From Gallionella sp. (GTDB lineage Bacteria > Pseudomonadota > Gammaproteobacteria > Burkholderiales > Gallionellaceae), in NCBI GenBank assembly GCA_028710525.1, contig JAQTTY010000008.1, forward strand, positions 1 to 64,000: a DNA stretch of 64,000 nt, given 5' to 3'. The translations under genes were made by a program, and so were the position numbers. The notes under the pieces were generated by a model, which saw nothing but the letters and a program-made list of their open reading frames with translations, ran no database searches and had not been told where the DNA came from. Below, piece by piece: positions 35,602-46,176 of this stretch. Positions within the stretch are counted from its first letter, which is position 1; the number at the start of each line of letters is the position of its first letter.

Positions 35602-36579
35602 ATGCTTTCATCTACCGCAGATCACCTCTATTGGATGGCCCGAAGTCTGGAACGGGCCGAGAACACAGCACGTATGCTGGACGTCACACTGCGCATGTCG
35701 CTGCTCAAACAAGTGCTGCTAGAGCCGCACCACGAATGGCGCGCCATGCTCTCCATCAGCGGCTTGCACGAGGACTTCGAGGCACGCTACGACGTGCCCA
35801 GTGCCGAGAACGTGTTGCACTTCATGGCGCTGGACTTGCAGAACCCGGGCAGTATCTACAACAGCATCTACAAGGCTCGTGAGAATGCCCGCGCAGTGCG
35901 CGGCACAATCACCTCAGAGATGTGGGAGGCGCTTAACGCCACTTGGCTGCAGATGAAACAGATACAGGCAGACGGCATAGACGAGGACGGCATCTCCAAG
36001 TTCTTCGAATGGGTCAAGGAGCGCGCCCATCTGTCACGCGGTATCGCGCATGGAACGATGTTACGCGACGACACCTTCCGCTTCATCCGTCTAGGTAACT
36101 TCTTGGAACGCGCCGACAACACCGCACGTATCCTCGATGTGAAATATCACATTCTCTTGCCCAGCCCGAAAGACATCGGCGGTGCAGCAGACTACTACCA
36201 GTGGAGCGCGGTGTTGCGTTCAGTATCGTCTTTCGAATCCTATCGCAAGATCTACCGCGACCAGATCACACCCAAACGCGTCAGCGAGTTACTCATCCTG
36301 CGCCAAGATATGGCGCGTTCGCTGATCTCTTGCGTGAACGAGGTGCAACGTCTGCTGCACGAATTGGATGGGCCCAACTCAGCTGCACTACTAGCACGCT
36401 GCGATGCCCTGCATGCACGTATGCATGCAACCAACATCAACGATATCTTTGAGCAGGGATTGCACGAATATCTGTCAGAGTTCTTGGAAGAGATCTATCA
36501 GCTCGGCGACCTGATCAACACCAGCTACTTCTGGTCGACTGATGAACATCCAAGCCTAAGCCAGACCCAAACTGCATAA
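35602..36579 (+). CDS. Alpha-E domain protein
   Basis: 325 residues from ATG 35602, preceded by AAAGGG. All-helical alpha-E domain: MLSSTADHLYWMARSLERAENTARML, repeated later as FIRLGNFLERADNTARILDVKYH, the two conserved E(R)A-N-TAR segments of the family. It nearly always sits beside the ATP-grasp gene, and the two are fused in some genomes, so they likely work as one complex. The reaction is unknown. Eighteen bases separate it from the second Anbu gene. Confidence 0.93.
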   Translation: MLSSTADHLYWMARSLERAENTARMLDVTLRMSLLKQVLLEPHHEWRAMLSISGLHEDFEARYDVPSAENVLHFMALDLQNPGSIYNSIYKARENARAVRGTITSEMWEALNATWLQMKQIQADGIDEDGISKFFEWVKERAHLSRGIAHGTMLRDDTFRFIRLGNFLERADNTARILDVKYHILLPSPKDIGGAADYYQWSAVLRSVSSFESYRKIYRDQITPKRVSELLILRQDMARSLISCVNEVQRLLHELDGPNSAALLARCDALHARMHATNINDIFEQGLHEYLSEFLEEIYQLGDLINTSYFWSTDEHPSLSQTQTA

Positions 36580-36597
36580 GATAGGAGAACCGCAGAC

Positions 36598-37326
36598 ATG
36601 ACCTATTGCGTCGCTACCATGATAGATGCCGGCATCCTGTTCGCATCGGACTCGCGTACCAACGCGGGTATAGACAACGTTTCTACTTTCCGCAAGATGC
36701 GCACCTTCGAGCGCACCGGCGAACGCTCACTGGTGATCGTCAACTCGGGTAATCTGGCGGTGACCCAAGCCACGCTCAACCATCTAGACCAAGCGGTACG
36801 GCGCAACATAGAACCGAATCTGCTTAGCGTTTCTTCTATGTACGAAGTGGCGGAACTGATAGGCCTTGCGTTACGCGAGATACGCTTGCGCGATGGCCCC
36901 TACCTACAGGAAAGCAATGTGGACGCCAGTGCCAACTTCATTGTGGGTGGACAGATAGCCGGAGAACCGCCACGCCTGTTCCTAGTTTATTCAGAAGGTA
37001 ATTTCATCGAAGCTACCGCCGAGACGCCTTACTTCCAAATTGGTGAAGTGAAGTATGGCAAACCCATCATAGACCGCGTGATCCGTGCAGATACGAGTAT
37101 GTCAGACGCGATTAAATGCGTGCTGGTGTCGTTCGATTCAACGATGCGCTCCAATCTATCCGTGGGTATGCCGATAGATATGGCCTGTTACTACCGAGAC
37201 AGCCTGCAACTACAGAACATGCACCGCTTCGACAACCACGACAACTATATGCAACGCTTGCATCAGACTTGGGGAGAAGGGGTGCGCCGCGCCTTCGCCG
37301 AACTACCCGACTTCCAGTGGAGCTGA
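36598..37326 (+). CDS. Anbu-type proteasome-like protease, copy 2
   Basis: 242 residues with AGGAGAACC before the ATG. As in copy 1 it begins MTYC with Thr2 as nucleophile, ASDSRTNAG with Asp18, and FRKMRTF with Lys33; GEVKYGKPIIDRVI matches copy 1 closely. The middle (about 90-130) differs strongly, so the two are diverged paralogues, not a recent duplication. Both seem catalytically competent, which would allow mixed assemblies or two substrates. Confidence 0.9.
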   Translation: MTYCVATMIDAGILFASDSRTNAGIDNVSTFRKMRTFERTGERSLVIVNSGNLAVTQATLNHLDQAVRRNIEPNLLSVSSMYEVAELIGLALREIRLRDGPYLQESNVDASANFIVGGQIAGEPPRLFLVYSEGNFIEATAETPYFQIGEVKYGKPIIDRVIRADTSMSDAIKCVLVSFDSTMRSNLSVGMPIDMACYYRDSLQLQNMHRFDNHDNYMQRLHQTWGEGVRRAFAELPDFQWS

Positions 37327-37373
37327 GCAAGCGCCACCGCAGTGCTGCAAGAACAATCTTATAAAGGTTCACT

Positions 37374-40300
37374 ATGACTATCCGCGTCGCTCTCAACCAT
37401 CGCACCAGCTATCACTTCGATCACCCCATCAATCTGGGCGCACACGAGATACGTCTACGCCCTGCTGCGCACAGCCGCACTCCCATCCTGAGCTACTCGC
37501 TCAAGGTGGAACCGGCCGGTCACTTTCTCAACTGGCAGCAGGATCCGTTCGGTAACTGGGTGGCGCGACTGGTGTTTCCTGAGAAGGCCGAGAAGCTGAG
37601 TATCACGGTGGATCTGGTGGCCGATATGACGGTCATCAATCCCTTCGACTTCTTCATGGCGGAATATGCCGAGAATTTCCCCTTCGTCTACCCAGCCGAA
37701 CTTAAGCGCGAACTATCGCCCTATCTGGAGACGGATTCGCCTGAACCGCTGCTGGCCGATTGGTTGGCGCGCACGCGCAAAGAATTTCTATGCAAGGAGA
37801 TGCGCACCATAGACATGTTGGTGGGCATCAACCAGCGCGTGAAGGATGACATCAACTATGTGGTACGTATGGAGGCCGGTGTTCAATCGCCGGAAGAGAC
37901 ACTCAAACTCAAGCTAGGCTCATGCAGAGATTCGGCATGGCTATTGGTGCAGGCACTGCGTAATTTAGGCTTGGCTGCGCGCTTCGCCTCAGGATATTTG
38001 ATTCAACTAAAAGCCGATGTCAAAGCGCTGGACGGCCCGTCAGGTACCGAGGTCGACTTCACAGATTTGCACGCATGGACTGAGGTCTATATTCCCGGCG
38101 CAGGTTGGATAGGGTTGGATGCCACTTCCGGCTTGTTGGCTGGCGAAGGCCATATCCCGCTGGCCTGTACTGCGATGCCGTCCTCAGCTGCACCCGTGAT
38201 CGGCATGACGGACAAGTGTGAGACCGAGTTTGATTTTTCCATGCAGATCACACGCATCCACGAGGACCCGCGCGTCACCCAACCGTATACCGACGCGCAA
38301 TGGCAAGCCATGCTGGCACTCGGTCATCAGGTCGATGCTGAGCTGGAAAAAAATGACGTGCGACTCACCATGGGCGGCGAGCCCACCTTCGTCTCGATAG
38401 ACGATATGGACGGTGCCGAGTGGAACTACACCGCTCTGTCAGAAAAGAAACGCGATCTGTCTGGCGAACTACTGGTACGCATGCAAAAACGCTTCTCTCC
38501 CGGCGCGATGTTGCATTTCGGCCAAGGCAAGTGGTATCCCGGCGAGCCGCTACCGCGTTGGGCGCTGAGTTGTTTCTGGCGCACCGATGGCAAACCTTTG
38601 TGGAAGGACAGCTCACTGCTAGTTACCGCACAAGGTGGCGGCAAACACAAAACCGCCGATGCACTGCACTTTATGCAGGGCTTGAGCGAACGACTCGGAC
38701 TCGCCGCAAGTTATGTCATCCCAGCTTATGAAGACGTCGCCAAGATCATCGATGAGGAACTACGCTGGCCAGAAAATATCGACCCGCTCAACAGTGACCT
38801 GAAGAAAAACGACGAGCGCCGTCGTTTGGCGCAACTCATCGCCAATGACTTGGGCGAAGCCGTAGGCTATGTGCTGCCGCTCAAGCCCTTGCCTCCCAAG
38901 CATCCCCCTCAGTCAGGCCAAACAGTGATCGCAACCGGCTTCCGCTCTAGCATCTGGCCCTTGAAGCGCGAGCATCTCTATCTGATTGGCGGCGATTCGC
39001 CATTGGGCTTGCGCCTACCTTTGGCATCGCTACCTTGGCTTGCACCAGAAGACGAGGAAGTGGCGCATGGTCGCGACCCGTTAGACGCGACGCACGACAC
39101 ACCCGACACCCAGTTGCATATCGACAAAGCAAAACCGCAGTCCTCTGCAAGCAATCATGCGTACGACCCACGCGAGATCGTACACACCGCGCTCTGTGCC
39201 GAAGTGCGCGACGGCGTGTTGTGTGTGTTCCTGCCTCCAGTCCCGTTGCTGGAAGATTTTCTGATCTTACTTGCCGCAATCGAGAGCACTGCCGCGCAAC
39301 TCAAATTGCCACTGCGACTGGAGGGCTACACCCCGCCTAACGATGCGCGCGTCAAGAAGTTCGCAATTACTCCTGACCCTGGTGTCATCGAAGTCAACAT
39401 CCATCCTTCCTCCAGTTGGGAGCAGCTGGTGGCAAACACCGAGACGCTCTACGAAGAAGCGCGTCTATGTCGTTTGGGTACGGAAAAATTCATGCTGGAT
39501 GGACGCCACACCGGCACTGGCGGCGGCAACCATGTCACGATGGGCGCGGCCTCACCGGCTGATTCACCGTGTTTGCGTCGTCCCGATGTGCTGATGAGTC
39601 TGATCACTTACTGGCAGCATCACCCCGCGCTGTCCTACTTATTCTCGGGCATGTTCATCGGCCCAACCAGCCAGGCGCCACGCGTGGACGAGGCGCGCCA
39701 TGAAGGCTTGTACGAATTGGAGATCGCTTTTCAACAGATGTCTGAGCACCTTAAGTCTGGTGAGGAGAGCAAACAACCTTGGTTGGTAGACAGACTGCTA
39801 CGTAATCTGCTGGTCGATCTGTCTGGCAATACGCACCGCGCCGAGTTCTGCATAGACAAACTGTATTCACCAGACAGCAGCACCGGACGTTTGGGTCTGC
39901 TCGAGTTCCGTGGTTTCGAGATGCCGCCGCATGCACAGATGTCGTTGTTGCAGATGCTGTTGCTACGCGCATTGCTGGCGCGCTTCTGGCAAACGCCCTA
40001 CACCGGCACGCTGAATCGCTGGGGGACCGAGTTGCACGACCGCTACATGCTGCCGCACTTCGTAGCGCAGGACATGCGCGATGTGGTGCTGGACTTGCAG
40101 CGCGCCGGCTATGCCTTCGAGTTCGACTGGTTCGCGCCCTTCCTAGAATTCCGCTTCCCGCGCTTCGGCACGGTGGTGTATCAAGGCGTGGAGATCGAGT
40201 TACGCCAAGCCATAGAACCTTGGCATGTGTTGGGTGAAGAAGTCGCGGCGGGCGGTACGGCGCGCTATGTCGATTCGTCGGTGGAGCGTATGCAGATCAA

Positions 40301-40754
40301 AGTGCGCCACATGAACGACAACCGTCACGTCCTCACCTGCAACGGCAGGCCCTTGCCGCTCACCGCCACCGGCGTACGCGGCGAGTATGTCGCAGGCGTG
40401 CGGTATCGCGCCTGGGCACCTCCTTCTGGCCTACATCCCACCATAGGCGTGCAAGCGCCGTTGGTGTTCGATCTGGTGGATAGCTGGAGCGGTCGCTCCA
40501 TAGGTGGCTGCACCTACCATGTAGTGCATCCCGGTGGACGCAACTATGACACCTTCCCCGTCAACGCTAACGAAGCCGAGGCGCGCCGCGTGGCACGCTT
40601 CTGGAACCACGGCCACACACCGGGTGAGATGCATGTAAGGCGCGAGGGTCGTAATCGTGATTATCCCTTCACGCTTGATCTGCGGCGCGCACCGGAGCCG
40701 CTGCTGGAAGGTACAGCGCCTGTTGCCCGCGAATTGAAAGCTGCGGATGAATGA
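37374..40754 (+). CDS. Transglutaminase-like / DUF2126 fusion protein
   Basis: 1126 residues. An N-terminal bacterial transglutaminase part (about 1-290) has the catalytic triad Cys184 (LGSCRDSAWLL), His233 (DLHAWTEVY) and Asp249 (IGLDATSG). The remainder is DUF2126 (about 320-1110), with LTMGGEPTFVSIDDMDGAEWN, GTGGGNHVTMG and SGNTHRAEFCIDKLYSP; these resemble ligase-type nucleotide and metal sites. The fusion suggests one protein that both cuts or transfers and forms amide bonds. It is the last member of the Anbu cluster, 47 bases after copy 2. Confidence 0.92.
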   Translation: MTIRVALNHRTSYHFDHPINLGAHEIRLRPAAHSRTPILSYSLKVEPAGHFLNWQQDPFGNWVARLVFPEKAEKLSITVDLVADMTVINPFDFFMAEYAENFPFVYPAELKRELSPYLETDSPEPLLADWLARTRKEFLCKEMRTIDMLVGINQRVKDDINYVVRMEAGVQSPEETLKLKLGSCRDSAWLLVQALRNLGLAARFASGYLIQLKADVKALDGPSGTEVDFTDLHAWTEVYIPGAGWIGLDATSGLLAGEGHIPLACTAMPSSAAPVIGMTDKCETEFDFSMQITRIHEDPRVTQPYTDAQWQAMLALGHQVDAELEKNDVRLTMGGEPTFVSIDDMDGAEWNYTALSEKKRDLSGELLVRMQKRFSPGAMLHFGQGKWYPGEPLPRWALSCFWRTDGKPLWKDSSLLVTAQGGGKHKTADALHFMQGLSERLGLAASYVIPAYEDVAKIIDEELRWPENIDPLNSDLKKNDERRRLAQLIANDLGEAVGYVLPLKPLPPKHPPQSGQTVIATGFRSSIWPLKREHLYLIGGDSPLGLRLPLASLPWLAPEDEEVAHGRDPLDATHDTPDTQLHIDKAKPQSSASNHAYDPREIVHTALCAEVRDGVLCVFLPPVPLLEDFLILLAAIESTAAQLKLPLRLEGYTPPNDARVKKFAITPDPGVIEVNIHPSSSWEQLVANTETLYEEARLCRLGTEKFMLDGRHTGTGGGNHVTMGAASPADSPCLRRPDVLMSLITYWQHHPALSYLFSGMFIGPTSQAPRVDEARHEGLYELEIAFQQMSEHLKSGEESKQPWLVDRLLRNLLVDLSGNTHRAEFCIDKLYSPDSSTGRLGLLEFRGFEMPPHAQMSLLQMLLLRALLARFWQTPYTGTLNRWGTELHDRYMLPHFVAQDMRDVVLDLQRAGYAFEFDWFAPFLEFRFPRFGTVVYQGVEIELRQAIEPWHVLGEEVAAGGTARYVDSSVERMQIKVRHMNDNRHVLTCNGRPLPLTATGVRGEYVAGVRYRAWAPPSGLHPTIGVQAPLVFDLVDSWSGRSIGGCTYHVVHPGGRNYDTFPVNANEAEARRVARFWNHGHTPGEMHVRREGRNRDYPFTLDLRRAPEPLLEGTAPVARELKAADE

Positions 40755-40855
40755 AGTGCACAAAACGAGAGGCCAGCTTAGAATAGTGGCTCTTGTTCTT
40801 GCATTCTCTTCCCTCCCAAAGTAGCTGATTAAGAAATCTAGTTAGAAAGTCTGTG

Positions 40856-42988
40856 ATGAATCCTGTGATTAATGCCGTTTGGCCCGGCAATGCCTTCCGT
40901 CGTGGTGCCATCTGGGATGGCGAAGGTGTGAATTTCGCCCTGTTCTCCGAACACGCCGAGCGCGTGGAGTTGTGTATTTTTGACGCGAGTGGCAAGCGCG
41001 AATTGCAGCGTATCGAACTGACCGAGCGCACTGATCTGATTTGGCATTGCTATTTGCCCGAGGCCAGACCCGGCATGCTCTACGGCTATCGCGTGCACGG
41101 CCCGTATGACCCAGCGCGCGGTCATCGTTTCAATCCACATAAGTTATTGCTCGATCCGTATGCGCGCGACATCGTCGGCACGATACGCTGGAACGATGCG
41201 CACTTTGGCTACAAGGTCGGACACAAGAATGCTGACCTAAGCTACGACAAGCGCGACAACGCAGCCAACATGCCCAAGTGCCGTGTCATTGATTCGTCCT
41301 TCACTTGGTGTGAAGACGCGTCACCCAACATTCCTTGGCAAGACATGGTGGTGTACGAACTGCATGTGCGTGGACTGACCAAGTTACATCCCGAAATTCC
41401 GCCACATCTACGCGGCACTTATGCCGGCCTCGCTAGCAAACCTGTGCTCGATCATCTGAAAAAGTTGGGCATCACTTCGGTAGAGTTGATGCCTGTGCAC
41501 AGCTTCCTCGATGACAGATACCTGATCGAGCAGGGGCTGAGCAACCACTGGGGATATAACTCCGTCGGTTTCTTCTCGCCCGACTCACGCTACAGCGCTA
41601 GACCGAACGATGTGGTGAACGAGTTCAAGACCATGGTCAAGACCTTCCACTCCAACGGCATCGAAGTCATCCTCGACGTGGTATACAACCACACGGCTGA
41701 AGGCAATCACCTCGGTCCCACGCTGTCGTTCCGTGGCATAGACAACGCTACCTACTACCGCTTGGTCAGTGCCGACCCGCGCTACTGCATGGACTACACC
41801 GGCTGCGGCAATACACTCAATTTGCAGCAGCCGCGCGTGCTGCAACTCATCATGGATTCGCTGCGCTATTGGGTGCAGGAGATGCACATCGACGGCTTCC
41901 GTTTCGATCTTGCATCAGCACTGGCACGCGAGCTACATGAAGTGAACCGACTCGGCACCTTCTTCGACACACTGATGCAAGACCCTGTGTTGTCGCGCGT
42001 CAAACTCATCGCCGAGCCTTGGGATTTGGGTGAAGGCGGATACCAGGTCGGCAACTTCCCTGCGGGCTGGGGAGAGTGGAACGACCGTTACCGCGACTCC
42101 ATGCGCGCCTATTGGAAAGGCGATGGCGGTCTGATCGGAGAGTTCGCGCAACGCCTCACCGGCTCTAGCGACTTCTATGACCACAGTGGACGCAAGCCCT
42201 ATGCCAGCATCAATTTCGTCAACGCACATGACGGCTTTACCCTGCATGATCTAGTGAGCTACAACCACAAGCACAACCAAGCTAACGGCGAGCACAACCG
42301 CGATGGCACTGACAAAAATAACAGTTGGAACTGCGGCGTCGAAGGCGAGACCGATGATGCGGCCATCAACGCGCTACGTGCCCAGCAGAAGCGCAACCTG
42401 CTCGCGACTTTACTTTTCTCGCAAGGCGTACCCATGTTGGTCGCTGGCGATGAGATGGGGCGCACCCAGTTGGGAAATAACAACGCCTATTGCCAGGATA
42501 ATGCGATCAGTTGGGTGAACTGGGACCTCAGCGCAGCCGACCAAGAATTTCTAGCGTTCACGCAACAAGTCATCGCACTACGTCGTGGCCACGCCGTGTT
42601 CCGCCGCCGTAACTTCTTCCAAGGTCGCGCCATACAAGGTAGTGGCACCAAAGATATCCACTGGTTCAAACCAGATGGCGAAGAGATGAGCGACCACGAA
42701 TGGCATCACGATTTCGCGCGCAGCCTAGGCGTGTATCTATGCGGTGCAACCATGGAAGAACGCGGTCAGCGTGGTCAGGAAGTAAAAGATGACAACTTCC
42801 TGCTGATGTTCAACAGCCACCACGAGACTATCCCCTTCACCCTGCCGACGTTAAGTAAAGGTTCGTTGTGGTCGATCGTGCTTGATACCCATCAAGGTGA
42901 GGACTTGCAAGCAGAACGTCCTTACAAGAGCGGGGAAATCTATCCGCTCGCTGGTCGCTCACTGGCGTTGTTGATGCAGAAGATTTGA
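40856..42988 (+). CDS. glgX: Glycogen debranching enzyme GlgX
   Basis: 710 residues from ATG 40856; a GTG three bases earlier is an alternative. An N-terminal CBM48 domain (about 10-110) with [23 protein letters not shown], then a GH13 isoamylase core with [26 protein letters not shown] (nucleophile Asp), LIAEPWDLG (acid Glu) and [14 protein letters not shown]. It hydrolyses alpha-1,6 branches of glycogen limit dextrins. No other glg gene is nearby; its link to the Anbu cluster is positional only. Confidence 0.96.
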   Translation: MNPVINAVWPGNAFRRGAIWDGEGVNFALFSEHAERVELCIFDASGKRELQRIELTERTDLIWHCYLPEARPGMLYGYRVHGPYDPARGHRFNPHKLLLDPYARDIVGTIRWNDAHFGYKVGHKNADLSYDKRDNAANMPKCRVIDSSFTWCEDASPNIPWQDMVVYELHVRGLTKLHPEIPPHLRGTYAGLASKPVLDHLKKLGITSVELMPVHSFLDDRYLIEQGLSNHWGYNSVGFFSPDSRYSARPNDVVNEFKTMVKTFHSNGIEVILDVVYNHTAEGNHLGPTLSFRGIDNATYYRLVSADPRYCMDYTGCGNTLNLQQPRVLQLIMDSLRYWVQEMHIDGFRFDLASALARELHEVNRLGTFFDTLMQDPVLSRVKLIAEPWDLGEGGYQVGNFPAGWGEWNDRYRDSMRAYWKGDGGLIGEFAQRLTGSSDFYDHSGRKPYASINFVNAHDGFTLHDLVSYNHKHNQANGEHNRDGTDKNNSWNCGVEGETDDAAINALRAQQKRNLLATLLFSQGVPMLVAGDEMGRTQLGNNNAYCQDNAISWVNWDLSAADQEFLAFTQQVIALRRGHAVFRRRNFFQGRAIQGSGTKDIHWFKPDGEEMSDHEWHHDFARSLGVYLCGATMEERGQRGQEVKDDNFLLMFNSHHETIPFTLPTLSKGSLWSIVLDTHQGEDLQAERPYKSGEIYPLAGRSLALLMQKI

Positions 42989-43017
42989 AAGGCGGCGTAG
43001 GAGATGCGGCTAAGGCT

Positions 43018-43650
43018 TTATCCTATCAGCCCGTGTTCAGAGGCGTAGCGGAACAGATCCGCGAAGTTGGTCAGACTCATCTTATCCATCAGATTGGATT
43101 TGTGGGTGCTGACAGTCTTGTTACTGATAGCCAATAAAGTGGAGATTTCATTGATGCTCATGCCTTTGGCGAGCATAGACAATACTTCACGCTCACGTTT
43201 GGAAAGCAAAGTGTGCGGCGCGACCTCTTCAGGGAATGCACTGGCGAGTGCCATCGATTCAGATATCTGCGCATCCAGATAACGCTGCCCAGCATGCACT
43301 TTGCGTATCGCATCCAACAGTAATTTCGGGTCGCCATTTTTGGAGCAGTAGCCGGTCGCGCCAACCTTGAGTGCATTGACCACGATATGAGATTCGTTAT
43401 GCATGCTAAATATCAGCACCGGAAGATCGGGATGGGAAGCTTTGACCAGTCTTATCAGCTCCAATCCATTGGGCGCTGGCATATTGATATCCAACAGCGC
43501 GACATCAACTTCCTTTTCTTGTAGCTGTTGCAAAACTTGTGTGCCGCTATTTGCCTCTGCCGTGACGACGATATCCAAGGTCAAGTTGAACAACTGCTTC
43601 ACGCCTTCGCGCACGATCATATGATCATCGGCGATCAATACTCTTATCAT
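43018..43650 (-). CDS. NarL/FixJ-type response regulator
   Basis: 210 residues. Receiver domain with IADDH, phosphorylation site Asp54 in ALLDINMP, and lysine in GYCSKNGD; a LuxR-type helix-turn-helix (about 145-205) with LSKREREVLSMLAKGMSINEISTLLAISNKTVSTHKSNLM. It overlaps the stop of the upstream kinase gene by four bases, so the two form a pair. Targets are unknown; a 7-2-7 palindrome upstream of the kinase gene may be its own site. Confidence 0.92.
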   Translation of the reverse strand: MIRVLIADDHMIVREGVKQLFNLTLDIVVTAEANSGTQVLQQLQEKEVDVALLDINMPAPNGLELIRLVKASHPDLPVLIFSMHNESHIVVNALKVGATGYCSKNGDPKLLLDAIRKVHAGQRYLDAQISESMALASAFPEEVAPHTLLSKREREVLSMLAKGMSINEISTLLAISNKTVSTHKSNLMDKMSLTNFADLFRYASEHGLIG

Positions 43651-45218
43651 TCTTTGCTTCCTTCCATGGGGACAACGACGTGCACGCTCGTGCCTTGTTG
43701 AGGTGCCGTTGTGATCTTTAAGGTTCCACCCAAGGACAACACCCGCTCACGCACTCCCAACAGGCCGAACGAGGTGATGGCAGCCTGTTGTTCATACATA
43801 TAGCCCTTTCCATCGTCACTGACAGTCAGTTGCAATATGCTTCCCTGCTGCTCCAGTGCTACGCGCACTTCGCTGGCGCAAGAGTGACGCACGGTATTGG
43901 TAAGCAGCTCCTGAACCACACGAAACAGCACGACGACAAATTTCTCACTCAAATCCAGATTGTCATTCGTGACCTGCAACACGAAACGGCACTGGCTGCG
44001 TTCAGAAAAATCCTTACATAACCAATCCAGCGCAGGCACCAGCCCCACATCCAGCGCCATAGGACGAAGATTCGCAATGATGTTGCGTACACTACTGCCT
44101 GCCCTATCCAGCAAAGCATTCATGCCCACGGTCTTGACTCGTAACTCCGGGTTATCCACACTGAACTTCATATCCAGCCAAGTGACATCCATGCGCAGCG
44201 CAGTCAACACCTGCCCCAATTCGTCATGCACTTCGCGCGCGATACGCTTGCGTTCTTCTTCGCGCCACGACTCCACTTTGTCGGCCAGTTCACGCAATTC
44301 CATCTGGGTCTGCTTCAAGCCGCTCTCCATGCGTTCGCGTTCGGTGATGTCAGCCGCCAAACCGATCAAACCCAACAACTGCCCATCATGGTCGTAGATC
44401 TTGGCTTTGGTGATCTCCAGCAAATGATCTTTACCATCGACGAAGGGTAAGTACTCGCGCGAGAAATGTAAGCCTTCTTGAGTCAGACACTCGCGGTCCG
44501 AGCGCATGCAGTTGATTGAGACCGAGGGCGGCAGTAAGTCAGAATAGTGATTTGCAGCCTTAAACTGCGGCTCGCTGATACCGACTGCATTGCAGAAGGT
44601 CAGATTGATGAACTTGATCTTCTCATCCGTACCCAGCATCCAGATACCGATGGGCGCATGGTCCAATACGTTTTGCAACAATAGCTTCTTGTCATCCGCC
44701 TTACGTCTGAATTTGACCAAGTTCTGCGACATAGACTCCGCCGAACTGTTGCCACTGAACGCGATGCGTACACAACTTTGTCCGTTGGGATGCCGAATAT
44801 GCAAACACTCTAGGCGTGCACTGAAGGTCGTGCCATTTTCACTACTGAATACCAAGTCCAGAGAGCTGTTCCCGCTGTCCTTGTTGAACTTAGCGAACTG
44901 CTCAAGCCAGTATCTTTTTGAATCGAGCGCGACATAGTGCGTCAGCTCAGTATTCAGCAATCTCGCTTCCGCAACACCCAACAAGTTAGAAGCGGTGTGG
45001 TTGGCCTCTTGTATCAAGCCATAACGATCCAAGGTGAGGTAACCCATGGGCGAGATGTTGTAGAAGTCCTTGAGCCGCGTATGAGACTCTTCCAGCTCCG
45101 CATATTTTTTACGCAACTCGGCGTTCTGCTTCTCCAGTTCGATCTGGCGCAACTGTAGATTGAGGACTTCGTCCCCAGCAGTGCCCTTCACACTATTTTT
45201 GTTGGCTTCACCATGCAT
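43647..45218 (-). CDS. PAS-PAS sensor histidine kinase (HisKA_3 family)
   Basis: 523 residues, no membrane helix. An N-terminal coiled coil (about 18-50), two PAS domains (about 50-155 and 180-292, the second ending AADITERE), a second coiled coil, the HisKA_3 box REVHDELGQVLTALRMD with His331, and an ATPase domain with TNTVRHS, SDDGKGY and FGLLGVRERVLSLGG. It is a soluble NarX/DegS-like kinase sensing an internal cue, possibly a redox or small-molecule ligand in a PAS domain. The PAS sequences do not show the ligand. Confidence 0.92.
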   Translation of the reverse strand: MHGEANKNSVKGTAGDEVLNLQLRQIELEKQNAELRKKYAELEESHTRLKDFYNISPMGYLTLDRYGLIQEANHTASNLLGVAEARLLNTELTHYVALDSKRYWLEQFAKFNKDSGNSSLDLVFSSENGTTFSARLECLHIRHPNGQSCVRIAFSGNSSAESMSQNLVKFRRKADDKKLLLQNVLDHAPIGIWMLGTDEKIKFINLTFCNAVGISEPQFKAANHYSDLLPPSVSINCMRSDRECLTQEGLHFSREYLPFVDGKDHLLEITKAKIYDHDGQLLGLIGLAADITERERMESGLKQTQMELRELADKVESWREEERKRIAREVHDELGQVLTALRMDVTWLDMKFSVDNPELRVKTVGMNALLDRAGSSVRNIIANLRPMALDVGLVPALDWLCKDFSERSQCRFVLQVTNDNLDLSEKFVVVLFRVVQELLTNTVRHSCASEVRVALEQQGSILQLTVSDDGKGYMYEQQAAITSFGLLGVRERVLSLGGTLKITTAPQQGTSVHVVVPMEGSKE

Positions 45219-45284
45219 CGCGTCACACCCTATCTACCCTAGCCTACCAAACGCGCATTTTAAGTGGCATTAGGTCTTTACCCC

Positions 45285-45300
45285 CTAAGGAAATCCTTAG
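45285..45300. promoter_or_regulatory. 7-2-7 palindrome upstream of the kinase/regulator operon
   Basis: CTAAGGA-AA-TCCTTAG, perfect seven-base arms with a two-base centre, 67 bases before the kinase start. NarL-family regulators often bind 7-2-7 inverted heptamers. Confidence 0.4.
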
Positions 45301-45329
45301 ATTTTGACTTTTTAGTGACTTAACCCCAG

Positions 45330-45352
45330 AAAAAAACCGGGCTAGCCCGGCT
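45330..45352 (-). terminator. Rho-independent terminator of the phn-type operon
   Basis: On the minus strand AAG, then CCGGGCTAGCCCGG (45337-45350), then TTTTTT (45331-45336), 26 bases after the last transporter gene. Confidence 0.88.
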
Positions 45353-45377
45353 TCTTGCTTAGTTTCTGTCCCTAGCA

Positions 45378-46175
45378 CTAAACCCCATTCAGCTTGCGTC
45401 GCATCCAAAAGCTCGCGCCGTCCACCAGCATGATCATGACCAGCATCGCGAGGATGACGGTGGCGGCTTGCTGCATATGGAACAGCGACAGATGGTATTT
45501 GAGCATCTGTCCCAAGCCGCCTGCGCCGACCACTCCCAATATCGCTGCGGCACGGATGTTGTTCTCCCAGCGGTACAGGGTGTACGACAGCAGTTGCGGC
45601 AATATCTGTGGGAGAGCTGCGTAGAAGAAAGCCGTCATCGGCGTCGCGCCGTTGATGCGCAAGGTCTCTTCATGCTCACGCGGCAGATTCTCCAGTGCGT
45701 CGGCGAACAAGCGGCCCAGTACACCGGTGGTGTGCGCGGCCAGCGCCAGTGTGCCGGCGAAGGGGCCAAGCCCTGCTGCGATCAGCAGAATGACAGCCCA
45801 CACCAACTCGGGAATGGAGCGCAACACATTGAGTTTGAGTCGGATCACCGCACGTGCTGTCACACCAAAGCGCCCACTGCCAGGCAAGGCCAAGGCCAGC
45901 CCCAACACCAGCGCGATGAGCGTGCCCAAGGCCGACATGGAGAAAGTTTCCCAAGTTGCTTGCGCGACTTTGATGAGGTAGGGCGTGGCCATCTCGGGTG
46001 GCGCGAAGCCGCCTAGAAATTCGCTGCTGGAGCGCAGCGCATCGGCCGTAAACAACTCGCCCCACTTCAAGTCCAGCGTAGTGAAACTGGCGATGACCAA
46101 CACTAGCAAGCCCAGCAACACCAGTACGGTGGCAGGTGTCATGGCCGGTGGCGGAGTGAGTTCGCGGCTATCCAT
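45378..46175 (-). CDS. phnE: PhnE-type ABC transporter permease, second copy
   Basis: 265 residues from ATG 46175, one base after the stop of the first permease; an open extension upstream overlaps that gene and is not credible. About six membrane helices. The ABC coupling region is ENLPREHEETLRINGATPMTAFFYAALPQ, with the EAA-like pattern, followed by RWENNIRAAAILGVVGAGGLGQML. Belongs to the phosphonate/phosphite/phosphate permease group. Confidence 0.88.
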   Translation of the reverse strand: MDSRELTPPPAMTPATVLVLLGLLVLVIASFTTLDLKWGELFTADALRSSSEFLGGFAPPEMATPYLIKVAQATWETFSMSALGTLIALVLGLALALPGSGRFGVTARAVIRLKLNVLRSIPELVWAVILLIAAGLGPFAGTLALAAHTTGVLGRLFADALENLPREHEETLRINGATPMTAFFYAALPQILPQLLSYTLYRWENNIRAAAILGVVGAGGLGQMLKYHLSLFHMQQAATVILAMLVMIMLVDGASFWMRRKLNGV

Positions 46176-46176
46176 A

